From IMG/VR virus record IMGVR_UViG_3300017605_000759, positions 1 through 56,101 of that record: a DNA stretch of 56,101 nt; one strand, written 5' to 3'. This stretch comes from a virus. The position numbers and the translations under genes are program-made. Positions 7,468 to 13,968 of this stretch are shown piece by piece. Under the pieces are notes generated by a model. It had not been told where the DNA came from. It made no database searches and worked only from the letters and a program-made list of their open reading frames with translations. Numbering within the stretch: the first letter of the stretch is position 1; every line of letters begins with the position of its first letter.

Positions 7468-7758
7468 TTAGCAGTCGTTGACCTGGAGCACAGCCCCGAG
7501 GCGCGCGACCTCCTCCTTGAAGTCTTTGTGATAGTGCTCACGAATCGGGTTGGGTGGGACGCCGACGATCAACTCGTGGCCACACCCTTTGCATTCCCAG
7601 ATGTCGCCGACCCAGAGCTTGTACGGCGACCACGCATCCGGGTTTGCTAACCCAGGCGGTGAAGACTCGTAGCGCCCGTTCGGCATCCCCTCGATGAAGT
7701 AAGTACCGTTCTGCTTGGGGCGGTAAAATCGCTGGCACTTAACGCAGACTGGCTTCAT
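7468..7758 (-). CDS. Zinc-ribbon hypothetical protein
   Basis: A 96-residue protein from ATG 7758, preceded by GGGGGAG. CVKC at residues 5-8 and CKGC near 55-58 form a typical two-knuckle zinc ribbon around an aromatic-rich core. The C-terminus is helical. The function is unknown. Confidence 0.65.
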   Translation of the reverse strand: MKPVCVKCQRFYRPKQNGTYFIEGMPNGRYESSPPGLANPDAWSPYKLWVGDIWECKGCGHELIVGVPPNPIREHYHKDFKEEVARLGAVLQVNDC

Positions 7759-7975
7759 GGCAGCTCCCCCAGTCGCTCGGCGGATGAGCACCAGGGCGCG
7801 GCCGCACCGCGCCGGACCCGTCCTCCCTGACCTGGCCGCCGATGGCGAACATCAGGTCGTCGTCGGTCGCGAGGGTCTGGAGGCAGAACGCCAGCGACTC
7901 GACCGGCGACAAGTTTTCGTTCGCGAGGTTGATGAAATCGCAGGCCTCGTCCCTGGTCCTGGTGAGGCTGTTCAC
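7739..7975 (-). CDS. Hypothetical protein
   Basis: A 78-residue protein from GTG 7975, overlapping the stop of the HTH gene (GTGA). The N-terminal 45 residues are helical (RTRDEACDFINLANENL...). The C-terminus is disordered and Pro/Gly-rich. No recognised family. Confidence 0.55.
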   Translation of the reverse strand: MNSLTRTRDEACDFINLANENLSPVESLAFCLQTLATDDDLMFAIGGQVREDGSGAVRPRPGAHPPSDWGSCHEASLR

Positions 7976-8166
7976 GCGACCCCCTTGTCGACCCGGTGCT
8001 TCGTCCCGTCCGGCTCGCGCCACAGTGTATCGACGAAGATCCGGATGCGACCGCCGGCAGTCCGCAGGTACTCGACCTTATTTGCCGCGATCCAGTTGTA
8101 GATCGTGCGGCGGCTGACACCGACCCTGCTGCACGCTTCCATGATACTGACCGTTTGTCGGTCCAT
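7972..8166 (-). CDS. Excisionase/MerR-like helix-turn-helix protein
   Basis: A 64-residue DNA-binding protein. The HTH reads SIMEACSRVGVSRRTIYNWI followed by a wing (YLRTAGGRIRIF), as in HTH_17 excisionase-type domains. ATG 8166 is favoured over GTG 8169 because the GGAG spacing is better. No integrase is present, so a regulator role on phage promoters is more likely than excision. It is a candidate reader of the GTTAGCGG sites. Confidence 0.75.
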   Translation of the reverse strand: MDRQTVSIMEACSRVGVSRRTIYNWIAANKVEYLRTAGGRIRIFVDTLWREPDGTKHRVDKGVA

Positions 8167-8264
8167 CACCGTCTCCTCGCTGTCAAGACAACAATTACCA
8201 ACGCGACCACCAACAAGGTGACGCGCACGACGATCTCGGCGCTCGGGCCGTAGATGGGCTCCAT
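8166..8264 (-). CDS. 32-residue membrane protein
   Basis: MEPIYG precedes one transmembrane helix (IVVRVTLLVVALVIVVLTA) and a basic RRR end, giving N-out/C-in topology by the positive-inside rule. The start overlaps the upstream stop (ATGA). The function is unknown. Confidence 0.6.
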   Translation of the reverse strand: MEPIYGPSAEIVVRVTLLVVALVIVVLTARRR

Positions 8265-8425
8265 CACCGCACTCTTAGTTTCACGATCGGGCGAAGCATG
8301 CCTAGTTCGCGGAGCTGTTCCCACTCTGCCGCCGTGGTTCGCTTGCAACGGTGGTCGCGGTCCACGAGTCGACCACACTTGGGGCAGTGGTCCTTCACGC
8401 GAATCCTGAGTGGCCGCTTAGACAT
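8264..8425 (-). CDS. Zinc-finger mini-protein
   Basis: A 53-residue basic protein. CPKCGRLVDRDHRC (residues 14-27) looks like a small zinc finger. ATG 8425 overlaps the previous stop by 8 nt and its own stop overlaps the next ATG. The function is unknown. Confidence 0.6.
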   Translation of the reverse strand: MSKRPLRIRVKDHCPKCGRLVDRDHRCKRTTAAEWEQLRELGMLRPIVKLRVR

Positions 8426-8687
8426 CAAACTTCTCCTGAACATCCAGCAGCCAGTCGACTTCCGCCTCGGTCAGTGCGATCGCGACCTCGTAGTCGCCGA
8501 GGGCTTCACTGTTGTCGATGACGCACGCAAGAGAGCCGGAGCCCACCTCGCGGCCGTAGCGCCACACAACCACGTTGAACTGGTGGTCGCCGACGTCGGT
8601 GTCGTGATATACGAACAACCGGCCCTTGCAGGCGATCTGTTTGCCCCAGCGCTTGGACTTCGCCTCCGGGACCTTGAAGGTCGTCAC
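8418..8687 (-). CDS. Hypothetical protein
   Basis: An 89-residue protein from GTG 8687 (GTGA overlap), mixed alpha/beta with LFVYHDTDVG and VVVWRYGREVG strands and an acidic C-terminal helix. No recognised family. Confidence 0.65.
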   Translation of the reverse strand: MTTFKVPEAKSKRWGKQIACKGRLFVYHDTDVGDHQFNVVVWRYGREVGSGSLACVIDNSEALGDYEVAIALTEAEVDWLLDVQEKFDV

Positions 8688-8851
8688 AGTTTCACCTCCT
8701 CAAAGCACGCCTTGCAGTAGATCGTGCTATCTTGGTCGCAGCTTATCGGCGCGCCGCAGCACGGCGACTCGTCGAAGTTGTCGGCCAGCAGCGGCGGCAG
8801 CTCGGGCTCTTGACCCTCTGCCTCGAAGTAATCTCTCAACTCATCGTTCAT
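8684..8851 (-). CDS. Acidic Cys-containing mini-protein with the conserved leader
   Basis: A 55-residue protein from ATG 8851. Its leader GAGGAGACGAACGAATG matches the recurrent 17-mer at 16 of 17 positions. The N-terminus is acidic; Cys residues at 31, 32, 38, 46 and 49 (CCGAPISC, YCKAC) suggest zinc binding. It is the first gene after the structured region 8886-9016. Confidence 0.6.
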   Translation of the reverse strand: MNDELRDYFEAEGQEPELPPLLADNFDESPCCGAPISCDQDSTIYCKACFEEVKL

Positions 8852-9041
8852 TCGTTCGTCTCCTCTGAGTTTCTTTTTTGGAAGACCGCCTCCGAACTGC
8901 GCTCGCGCGAACCGTGCTGCACCACCCGCCCCGTGGCCAAGGGCCGTGGCCGCTATCGGCCTCTAACGGAGTCCACTCGCTATCACGCCGAGCGCAGATC
9001 GGAGGCGGCCTCCGATTTGAAGACCGCCTCGCCGGCTCACT
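8852..9041 (-). other. Gene-free structured leader (candidate cis-acting RNA)
   Basis: No ORF is convincing here. 8886-8905 and 8989-9008 are inverted repeats matching at 19 of 20 positions around an 83-nt GC-rich interior. That interior holds a further hairpin (GGCCA / TGGCC type). The right arm is also part of a separate perfect palindrome, 8998-9016 (ATCGGAGGC, 1-nt centre, mirrored). Two mutually exclusive hairpins are therefore possible. In the direction of transcription the element ends in CCAAAAAAGAAA just before the mini-protein leader. Confidence 0.45.
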
Positions 9042-9182
9042 TTACGCCAGCTTCGCGAGACGGAACGCCTTGGTGCCGTTACCAGCGCCCAGGCTCTTCG
9101 GGAACATCGCTTCGATCGCGCGGAAGCTAACGCCCGACTTGCGGAGTTCCTTGACGCGCTTGACCAGTTTCGCCTTGCTCAT
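9042..9182 (-). CDS. Small HTH-like protein
   Basis: A 46-residue basic protein from ATG 9182 with GGAGG upstream. Its core VKRVKELRKSGVSFRAIEAM is one of three copies in this window of a helix-turn-helix-like module. The others are at the C-termini of the proteins at 11257-11883 and 13965-14594. Here it stands alone. It probably binds DNA. Confidence 0.65.
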   Translation of the reverse strand: MSKAKLVKRVKELRKSGVSFRAIEAMFPKSLGAGNGTKAFRLAKLA

Positions 9183-9231
9183 TCTCTTACCCTCCTTCGT
9201 TCCGCGAGCACCATGCCCGCTCAACAAGAAC

Positions 9232-9270
9232 ATTCTATCACGAAACAGCCTCGCGTACACGTTTATTTTG
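9232..9270 (-). promoter_or_regulatory. Internal promoter of the leftward small-gene operon
   Basis: The minus strand reads GCAAAATAAACGTGTACG and then, after a gap, TAGAAT (9237-9232). The first block closely matches GCGAAAATAAACGTATACG at 27346-27364 on the plus strand, where a TACAAT follows at similar distance. The shared layout in unrelated gaps supports a promoter. TTTTTAGCGG lies just upstream. Confidence 0.45.
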
Positions 9271-9293
9271 CAACCGAAAACCGCTAAAAACGC

Positions 9294-9563
9294 TTAACTT
9301 TTTGAGCGATTCAGGCTAGCGCGGAAGTCTTCGAACGCTCGCCCGACTTGGTCCGTCGCCCAGGCCAGGTTCCCGAACGCCGCGATCGTTGGTCGGATCG
9401 CGTCCGCGAACCGCTGGAACGGAGTCCGGCGCAGGAGCGGGTTCTCGATCAGCGTCACGATCTCCTCGGCGACGAACTTTCCTCTGACCAGTTTCCTGCC
9501 GACGCAGACGAACGCCGATGTCGGGTGGACGTCGCACGGCTTGGGGTAGTGTGGGTCGATCAT
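9294..9563 (-). CDS. Hypothetical protein
   Basis: An 89-residue protein; ATG 9563 overlaps the previous stop. The N-terminus has HYPKPCDVHPTSAFVCVGRK, a possible metal-binding Cys/His cluster. The rest is helical. No recognised family. Confidence 0.65.
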   Translation of the reverse strand: MIDPHYPKPCDVHPTSAFVCVGRKLVRGKFVAEEIVTLIENPLLRRTPFQRFADAIRPTIAAFGNLAWATDQVGRAFEDFRASLNRSKS

Positions 9564-9751
9564 ACCAGTTCGTCCAGGAGCTTGGCGTCAGCGTCGACTT
9601 CAGCGAGGAGTTGCCGCCGCTCCACGTCCATCTGCGCCACACGGTTTGCGATGCGTTCAGATTCACGGCAAAGCTCGTCTAACCGGAGGCCACGTACCTC
9701 AGCCCTGTTCTTGATTGCAAGGACTAGCGCCGCTCGCTCTTCGCGGGTCAT
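9560..9751 (-). CDS. Coiled-coil hypothetical protein
   Basis: A 63-residue protein from ATG 9751 (ATGA overlap). It is one continuous amphipathic helix (ALVLAIKNRAEVRGLRL...; VAQMDVERRQLLAEVDAD) and probably a coiled coil. The function is unknown. Confidence 0.65.
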   Translation of the reverse strand: MTREERAALVLAIKNRAEVRGLRLDELCRESERIANRVAQMDVERRQLLAEVDADAKLLDELV

Positions 9752-10026
9752 ACTTCCTCCATCGCGGCGCATCGCTCGAGGAACTCCTCGCAGATCGTGC
9801 GCAGGAACGGCTCCAGGAACGACATCGACTCTTCTCGCCGCTTGCCGGTGCACAGCGTGATGATACCGCTGGTCAGGTCGTTGCCGAGCGCCTTAATGGT
9901 CAGCAGCTCGCAGAACGCGTTGAACTGCAGCTCGATCTCTCGCTCGCGGTACGAGGTCTTCCCCTCGAACGAGACGAGCGGCTTCGGCGCCGGCCTCGGC
10001 GTGCTGACGCGTCTCTTGATTTCCAT
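9748..10026 (-). CDS. Hypothetical protein
   Basis: A 92-residue protein, basic at the N-terminus (MEIKRRVSTPRPAPKP) and helical with acidic patches toward the C-terminus. It is coupled to the next gene by ATGA. No recognised family. Confidence 0.65.
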   Translation of the reverse strand: MEIKRRVSTPRPAPKPLVSFEGKTSYREREIELQFNAFCELLTIKALGNDLTSGIITLCTGKRREESMSFLEPFLRTICEEFLERCAAMEEV

Positions 10027-10029
10027 GTG

Positions 10030-10386
10030 TCAGTCTCCCGAGTCCATGACTCGCAGGACGGTGTACCGCGTGTAGTCGTACTCAACCTCCCGACCGGCGT
10101 AGGCCTCCGGGAGTTGTCCAGGAACTTCCTCGCCGGTGCGGCGGCTGACCAGCGTCGCGACGCCCTTGTCCTTGAAGGATTCCGTCTTCTCGATGTAGTA
10201 GGCTTGGCCCATGCCGATGAGGCCCACGGCGTCGAGGCACTTCCAGCCGGACTGGTCGATCAGTCGCCGGCTGACCACTTCGAAGCGCGTCTCGTGATAG
10301 CCGCGTTCAGTCGAGGTGGACCGCAGGACCTTGATGGAAAAGTCTGGCCGCACGGGTTTGTATACGATCTGCGTCGGTTCGTTCAT
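10030..10386 (-). CDS. Hypothetical protein
   Basis: A 118-residue mostly beta protein from ATG 10386. Its leader AAGGAGTCAGACGAATG is a diverged copy of the recurrent leader. There are no catalytic motifs and no recognised family. Confidence 0.7.
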   Translation of the reverse strand: MNEPTQIVYKPVRPDFSIKVLRSTSTERGYHETRFEVVSRRLIDQSGWKCLDAVGLIGMGQAYYIEKTESFKDKGVATLVSRRTGEEVPGQLPEAYAGREVEYDYTRYTVLRVMDSGD

Positions 10387-10400
10387 TCGTCTGACTCCTT

Positions 10401-10568
10401 CTAAACTTTCCTAATCGCGTCAGCGATCTGCTCGAGGACCGCGCAGACCGCGCGAGCAATGAGTAGGATGATGCTCCACTTGCACTTCTCTGCGACGCTT
10501 ACATCCTCGAGACCCTTGAGATATTCGAGGGTCTCGTCAGCGATGCGAAGGTGTGGTTGCGGGTTCAT
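10401..10568 (-). CDS. Small hypothetical protein
   Basis: A 55-residue protein; ATG 10568 overlaps the previous stop (ATGA). It has a helical C-terminal half with a hydrophobic face (WSIILLIARAVCAVLEQIAD), perhaps peripherally membrane-bound. The function is unknown. Confidence 0.6.
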   Translation of the reverse strand: MNPQPHLRIADETLEYLKGLEDVSVAEKCKWSIILLIARAVCAVLEQIADAIRKV

Positions 10569-10702
10569 CGCCGCACCTCGATTGTGACCGATTCGGCCGT
10601 CCGCAGATGTTTTTGCAACGACTGGAGCAGCGCGTAGTCCTCACCTGTCAGGGTCGTCGGCGCTTTGTGGAGGTTCGCGAGACCGATCGAGTCGAGGTGC
10701 AT
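10565..10702 (-). CDS. Small protein, possibly the 3' part of a frameshifted gene
   Basis: From ATG 10702 it encodes 45 residues (MHLDSIGLANLHKAPTTLTG...), coupled to the next gene. Directly upstream another frame opens at ATG 10752 with perfect ATGA coupling to the preceding gene. It reads MIELNAVDTHRLKVLLK before diverging into Arg/Ser-rich sequence. Re-reading one A at TTGAAATGC would join the two into a natural 62-residue protein. Options are a sequencing indel in the A run, a recent frameshift or a -1 recoding event. Confidence 0.5.
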   Translation of the reverse strand: MHLDSIGLANLHKAPTTLTGEDYALLQSLQKHLRTAESVTIEVRR

Positions 10703-10748
10703 TTCAACAGGACCTTCAAGCGGTGCGTGTCGACTGCATTAAGCTCGA

Positions 10749-11093
10749 TCATCGCCGCACCACACTCGAGCCACTCATCAGCGCGACTCCAGGACGTCCG
10801 CCCAACATCACTTCTCGCAGTTCAGCGGGAGGGTGGGCGAGGATGCGGCGGCGGACGATGAAGTTGTTCGCCCGCAATACGACTCGCCATGGACGTGTCA
10901 TCAGCCACGCGCGAGCTTTTCCATCGTCCCACCCACGAGTCTTGGTGAGGTGTTTGTAGACCACGAGGTAGAAGTTGCGGAAGCGCTTGGGCTCGAGCAT
11001 CCCGAGGCAGTCGACGCAGAGCCCCTCGCGAGAGATTTGCCAACTCCAGTTGCGGAGCACGCCGCACTTCACGCACTTGAGGGCGGGCTTCAT
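10749..11093 (-). CDS. Zinc-finger hypothetical protein
   Basis: A 114-residue basic protein from ATG 11093 (ATGA overlap). CVKCG (residues 7-11) and CVDCLG (about 26-31) form a zinc ribbon. A basic helical domain rich in Arg and Trp follows, suggesting nucleic acid binding. Confidence 0.65.
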   Translation of the reverse strand: MKPALKCVKCGVLRNWSWQISREGLCVDCLGMLEPKRFRNFYLVVYKHLTKTRGWDDGKARAWLMTRPWRVVLRANNFIVRRRILAHPPAELREVMLGGRPGVALMSGSSVVRR

Positions 11094-11260
11094 GCGGCCT
11101 CCTTCTTCAAGAGCTGCAGGCAGTACTTGCAGGAAACCGCCAAGTTCGAGGGTGAGTAGCGCTTCCCGCTCCCAGGCCCGCAAAGCGGCTTGAAGGCCTT
11201 GCCCACCTTGACTGCAGCGTGTGCTTTGGTGATGAACGCGCCAGTGGTGATGGACTTCAC
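11090..11260 (-). CDS. Small Cys-containing hypothetical protein
   Basis: A 56-residue protein from GTG 11260 (GTGA overlap, GGAGG upstream). It is basic and Ser/Gly-rich with LAVSCKYCLQLL near the C-terminus, half of a metal-binding pair. The function is unknown. Confidence 0.6.
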   Translation of the reverse strand: MKSITTGAFITKAHAAVKVGKAFKPLCGPGSGKRYSPSNLAVSCKYCLQLLKKEAA

Positions 11261-11883
11261 TTCGCCACCTCCTTCGCCAAGAGCTTGCCCGTCACGATGC
11301 GCCACGGGCGGTTGCCGTGACCTTCAGGCCAGCCCATCGCCTGCTCGATCGCGATGTAGGAATTGCCCGCCGCGCGGAGCTCCTTGACCTTCGCGACGTC
11401 CTCGGCGGTTGGTGCCCACTTACCAGTTGAGCGCGGCTTCTTGGGCTCGCCGTTCTCTGCGGGCTTCGCCGCTTCAGCGTCGAGCCGCTTGACGAGTGCC
11501 ACGAATTCCTCCGTGGTGAACACCCTCGCGATCGCGTTGGGCGAAATCGCTTGGAACTGGCCCTTGACGTGATTGGAGCCCGCAATCACGCACTTCACCC
11601 GCGCGCTGCTCTTCGACTTCTCGAGGACTTCCCACGCGGAGCCGTCCTGATACTCGATGTAGTCGCCGATCTTGAAGGGTTGGTCAGAGCGTTCACCGTC
11701 AGGAACTTTCTCTGCGCGGAGTGCCTTGCGGCATTCGAGGCAGTCTGTCTTGCGGGCCTTCGAGGGGTGGACTGTCGTGAGACCTGTGCGGTCCATGCCG
11801 CACAGGGTTACTGCTGACGCACCAACCGCGAGGTGACGCACTGTGGGCGTCACGACTTCTTGCGGAACGGATTCAGTCATCAT
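11257..11883 (-). CDS. Hypothetical protein with C-terminal HTH-like module
   Basis: A 208-residue protein from ATG 11883 behind AAGGAGAATGAACGAATG. The N-terminal part has TLCGMDRTG and CLECRKAL (possible zinc site). The middle resembles a small beta-barrel (FKIGDYIEYQDGSAWEVLEK). The last 45 residues (AEDVAKVKELRAAGNSYIAI...) share the LR-x2-G-x-SY-x2-IE module with the proteins at 9042 and 13965. It is likely a DNA-associated regulator or accessory. Confidence 0.7.
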   Translation of the reverse strand: MMTESVPQEVVTPTVRHLAVGASAVTLCGMDRTGLTTVHPSKARKTDCLECRKALRAEKVPDGERSDQPFKIGDYIEYQDGSAWEVLEKSKSSARVKCVIAGSNHVKGQFQAISPNAIARVFTTEEFVALVKRLDAEAAKPAENGEPKKPRSTGKWAPTAEDVAKVKELRAAGNSYIAIEQAMGWPEGHGNRPWRIVTGKLLAKEVAK

Positions 11884-11908
11884 TCGTTCATTCTCCTTGT
11901 TGGACTCA

Positions 11909-12649
11909 TTATATCGCGTTCGCGGACGTCATGCCGAAGTTCCGTCCGAGCTCGACGTTGGCCGCGAAGAACGTCGCCGGCGCCAGTCCCTTCATCGCGC
12001 GGGTGAAGGCGTTGTGCAGCCCCCACTCGGTCCTGGGTTGGCAGTCGAGCATTTCGTCGCTGGGGTTGAAGTAGAACCCGCGGACGTCGTCGAAGAGGTT
12101 GACAGGCAACACGCGGTTCGCGAAGACGTCGAAGATCTTCGCCTTGGCCGCGATGTCGGTGATGTTCGTCGCCTGCATCCGCATGATGTGCAGGTCGAGG
12201 GTGCTCGCGTGCTGCAGGAACTTGTCGAAGCCCTCAGCGAGGACCGCGTCGAGGTCCAGTCCGCCGAGGTTCTTCTGAAGCACGGCGATCAGGTCGCCGA
12301 GCATCGCGAGGTTGTCGCAGACCATCACGCGGTTACCCGCGACCATCTTGATGGACAGCGAGCTGTTCGTGCTGTTGCGGAAGCCGATCGACATCCCACG
12401 CTCCGTCACGTCCACCACTCCAGGTGGAATCAAGTCCATGACGCCGAAGAGCTTCGTGCCGGCGGCGTTGATCGAGAGTTGGGAGCGCTTAACGCTGTAG
12501 CCGCGGCTCATCGCCTCGACCTCGAGGCTGTCGACGAGCAGGTAGTGCGGGACGGGCTCGTGTCGCGAACCGCGCGACTCGGGGAACGGCAGCTCGCGGA
12601 GCTGCTCGATGGTGGTGATGCTCGACTTCTTGTTCAACAGAGTGCTCAT
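11909..12649 (-). CDS. DUF932-like protein
   Basis: A 246-residue protein from ATG 12649 behind AAGGAGAAACGAACGAATG, a variant of the recurrent leader. The GMSIGFRNSTNSSLSIKMV, NRVMVCDN and TEWGLHNAFTRAM segments follow the pattern of DUF932/phage-plasmid-like proteins. These are common in mobile elements and of unknown biochemical role. It is the largest and presumably best-expressed product of the leftward early operon. Confidence 0.7.
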   Translation of the reverse strand: MSTLLNKKSSITTIEQLRELPFPESRGSRHEPVPHYLLVDSLEVEAMSRGYSVKRSQLSINAAGTKLFGVMDLIPPGVVDVTERGMSIGFRNSTNSSLSIKMVAGNRVMVCDNLAMLGDLIAVLQKNLGGLDLDAVLAEGFDKFLQHASTLDLHIMRMQATNITDIAAKAKIFDVFANRVLPVNLFDDVRGFYFNPSDEMLDCQPRTEWGLHNAFTRAMKGLAPATFFAANVELGRNFGMTSANAI

Positions 12650-12672
12650 TCGTTCGTTTCTCCTTGAAGAGA

Positions 12673-12855
12673 TTATAGCGCAGTCGGTCCAAATGGTTCG
12701 CAGTATTCGCAATGCGAGCAAGAGTAGAAGCTCAAGAGCTTCCAGTCCGGATTTTTGAAGTCACCGCCGTTTCTCGTCAGCTCGCTGCCGTCATTCGGAC
12801 AAAACTTCGACGCCGGCTTGATCGGACTCAGGAGCGCTGACCGCTTGATCCACAC
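12673..12855 (-). CDS. Zinc-ribbon mini-protein, first gene of the leftward operon
   Basis: From GTG 12855 (VWIKRSALLS) it encodes 60 residues. CPNDGS and CSHCEYCEP form a zinc ribbon, and the N-terminus is basic. GTG 12885 is an alternative start but would sit at the predicted transcription start. It probably acts early. The function is unknown. Confidence 0.55.
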   Translation of the reverse strand: MWIKRSALLSPIKPASKFCPNDGSELTRNGGDFKNPDWKLLSFYSCSHCEYCEPFGPTAL

Positions 12856-12892
12856 TGTTCTCTCACTCGCTTGCTTGCTAACCACGAGACAT

Positions 12893-13055
12893 ATAATATC
12901 GTGAATTGGGCCATTATGGCCAAAAATTTTCAGAAATAATATAGCCACTTAAGTGATTGAAAACAAAGGACTTAATGGGCCTTGCTGCCTGGACAGGGCG
13001 GGTTGCAAAGAATTGCAAAGAATGTGGCTGAAAGCCCGCTAACATGCGGTACAAT
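12893..13055. promoter_or_regulatory. Divergent early control region
   Basis: The region separates the leftward and rightward operons. Leftward -10: TATTAT on the minus strand (12898-12893). A 13-bp perfect palindrome GGCCATTATGGCC (12909-12921) lies between its -10 and -35 positions, as for a classic operator. CACTTAAGTG is a second palindrome near 12946-12955. Rightward: TTGCAAAGAA is repeated near 13005-13025, the CCGCTAACA motif occupies 13036-13044 and a -10 TACAAT lies at 13050-13055. No long ORF is present. Confidence 0.55.
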
Positions 13056-13079
13056 CTTCTCGTAGGGGGGGTAAGCGAG

Positions 13080-13283
13080 ATGGAAGATTGGGTCACGAGA
13101 GGCAGGAGAATCAAGTTGATGCGGGCCAGAGACGTGGCCGTCGCGAACCGGGATTGGGCCAAGATGAACGAGATCACGAAGCGGCTCGCGAAGTTGCCGG
13201 TGCCGGTCCCGACCGTCGTCGGCGGACTGCTGGTCGTCGCGAAGCACTGGCCGACCGACGCTGAGATCAAGGAGGCGAAGTGA
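13080..13283 (+). CDS. Small basic hypothetical protein, first rightward gene
   Basis: A 67-residue basic helical protein from ATG 13080 (MEDWVTRGRRIKLMRARDVA...), preceded by a G-rich stretch. It starts about 18 nt after the likely transcription start. No recognised family. Confidence 0.6.
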   Translation: MEDWVTRGRRIKLMRARDVAVANRDWAKMNEITKRLAKLPVPVPTVVGGLLVVAKHWPTDAEIKEAK

Positions 13284-13489
13284 ACGAGATTCTGGAAGCA
13301 CTAACACGCGAGTTGACCTACGAGAAGGAACGCCAAAACAGTTCGATCCGCGAAGCGGAGGATCTACTCAAGGGCTCGAAAACGCACCTCGCCCACAACC
13401 TTTCAGCGCGAGCCGTCGCGATCGGCGAAAGCCAAGCGAAGATCGAGCTCCTGGAATCGTTGATTCGCGACAAAAGAATTTCGTCGTAA
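13280..13489 (+). CDS. Coiled-coil hypothetical protein
   Basis: A 69-residue protein from GTG 13280 (GTGA overlap). It is nearly all helix with heptad pattern (LTRELTYEKERQNSSIREAE; IELLESLIRDK). The function is unknown. Confidence 0.6.
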   Translation: MNEILEALTRELTYEKERQNSSIREAEDLLKGSKTHLAHNLSARAVAIGESQAKIELLESLIRDKRISS

Positions 13490-13506
13490 GAACTCCGGTT
13501 CCGCGC

Positions 13507-13537
13507 TATAATGACTTTGTAAGGAGACGAACGAATG
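13507..13537 (+). promoter_or_regulatory. Promoter -10 and recurrent 17-nt translation leader
   Basis: TATAAT at 13507-13512 is followed by the exact 17-mer AAGGAGACGAACGAATG at 13521-13537, whose ATG starts the next gene. Exact copies occur at 15422, 22123 and 27406, and a one-mismatch copy at 8865-8849 on the minus strand. Confidence 0.6.
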
Positions 13538-13729
13538 ACCAAGTTGACTGTTAAGAAAATGCCCGGTTCCAAGCGCTTCGGAATCTACGCGCCAGACGGC
13601 ACGTTGCTCGAGGGCGGTTTCTTCTACAAGACTAACGCAGAGGAAGCCAAGGAAAACTGGGAAAAGGACTTGCTCAACGACGAAGTCGAGAAGGCCGAAA
13701 GAGCCGCGGGTTGGGACCCCAACCCATGA
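13535..13729 (+). CDS. Hypothetical protein with the recurrent leader
   Basis: A 64-residue alpha/beta protein (MTKLTVKKMPGSKRFGIYAP...). Its own promoter and the optimal leader suggest strong early expression. No recognised family. Confidence 0.65.
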   Translation: MTKLTVKKMPGSKRFGIYAPDGTLLEGGFFYKTNAEEAKENWEKDLLNDEVEKAERAAGWDPNP

Positions 13730-13968
13730 CCTTCACCCTTGACTACATCGTCAAGTCCGCGGCCCGAGTCCACGCGAACGGCGCCAAGCGCCGGAAGATC
13801 GTCGAGACGAAAGCTGCCTTCAAGTCGGCCGTGTTGGCCAGTCTCGACATGGACGCGAAGTCGGCGAACGGCGTTTTCTACGCTGAGACGAGGCAAGAAC
13901 TGCGCGAAGCGTGGTTGGCGTTGACGCCAGCTGGTCGCAAGAAGATCATCGCAGAGGTGCTTGGATGA
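13726..13968 (+). CDS. Basic helical hypothetical protein
   Basis: An 80-residue protein from ATG 13726 (ATGA overlap). It is helical and Lys/Ala-rich and ends ALTPAGRKKIIAEVLG. No recognised family. Confidence 0.65.
   Translation: MTFTLDYIVKSAARVHANGAKRRKIVETKAAFKSAVLASLDMDAKSANGVFYAETRQELREAWLALTPAGRKKIIAEVLG

Noticed and set aside
7972-8166. Excisionase implying a temperate phage
   Set aside because: No integrase, attachment site or lysogeny repressor was seen. The HTH is better explained as a regulator, although genes outside the window cannot be excluded.
11843-12667. Plus-strand ORF of 274 codons opposite the DUF932-like gene
   Set aside because: Low-complexity Arg/Val/Leu-rich translation, no domain, and opposite a well-supported gene with a strong leader.
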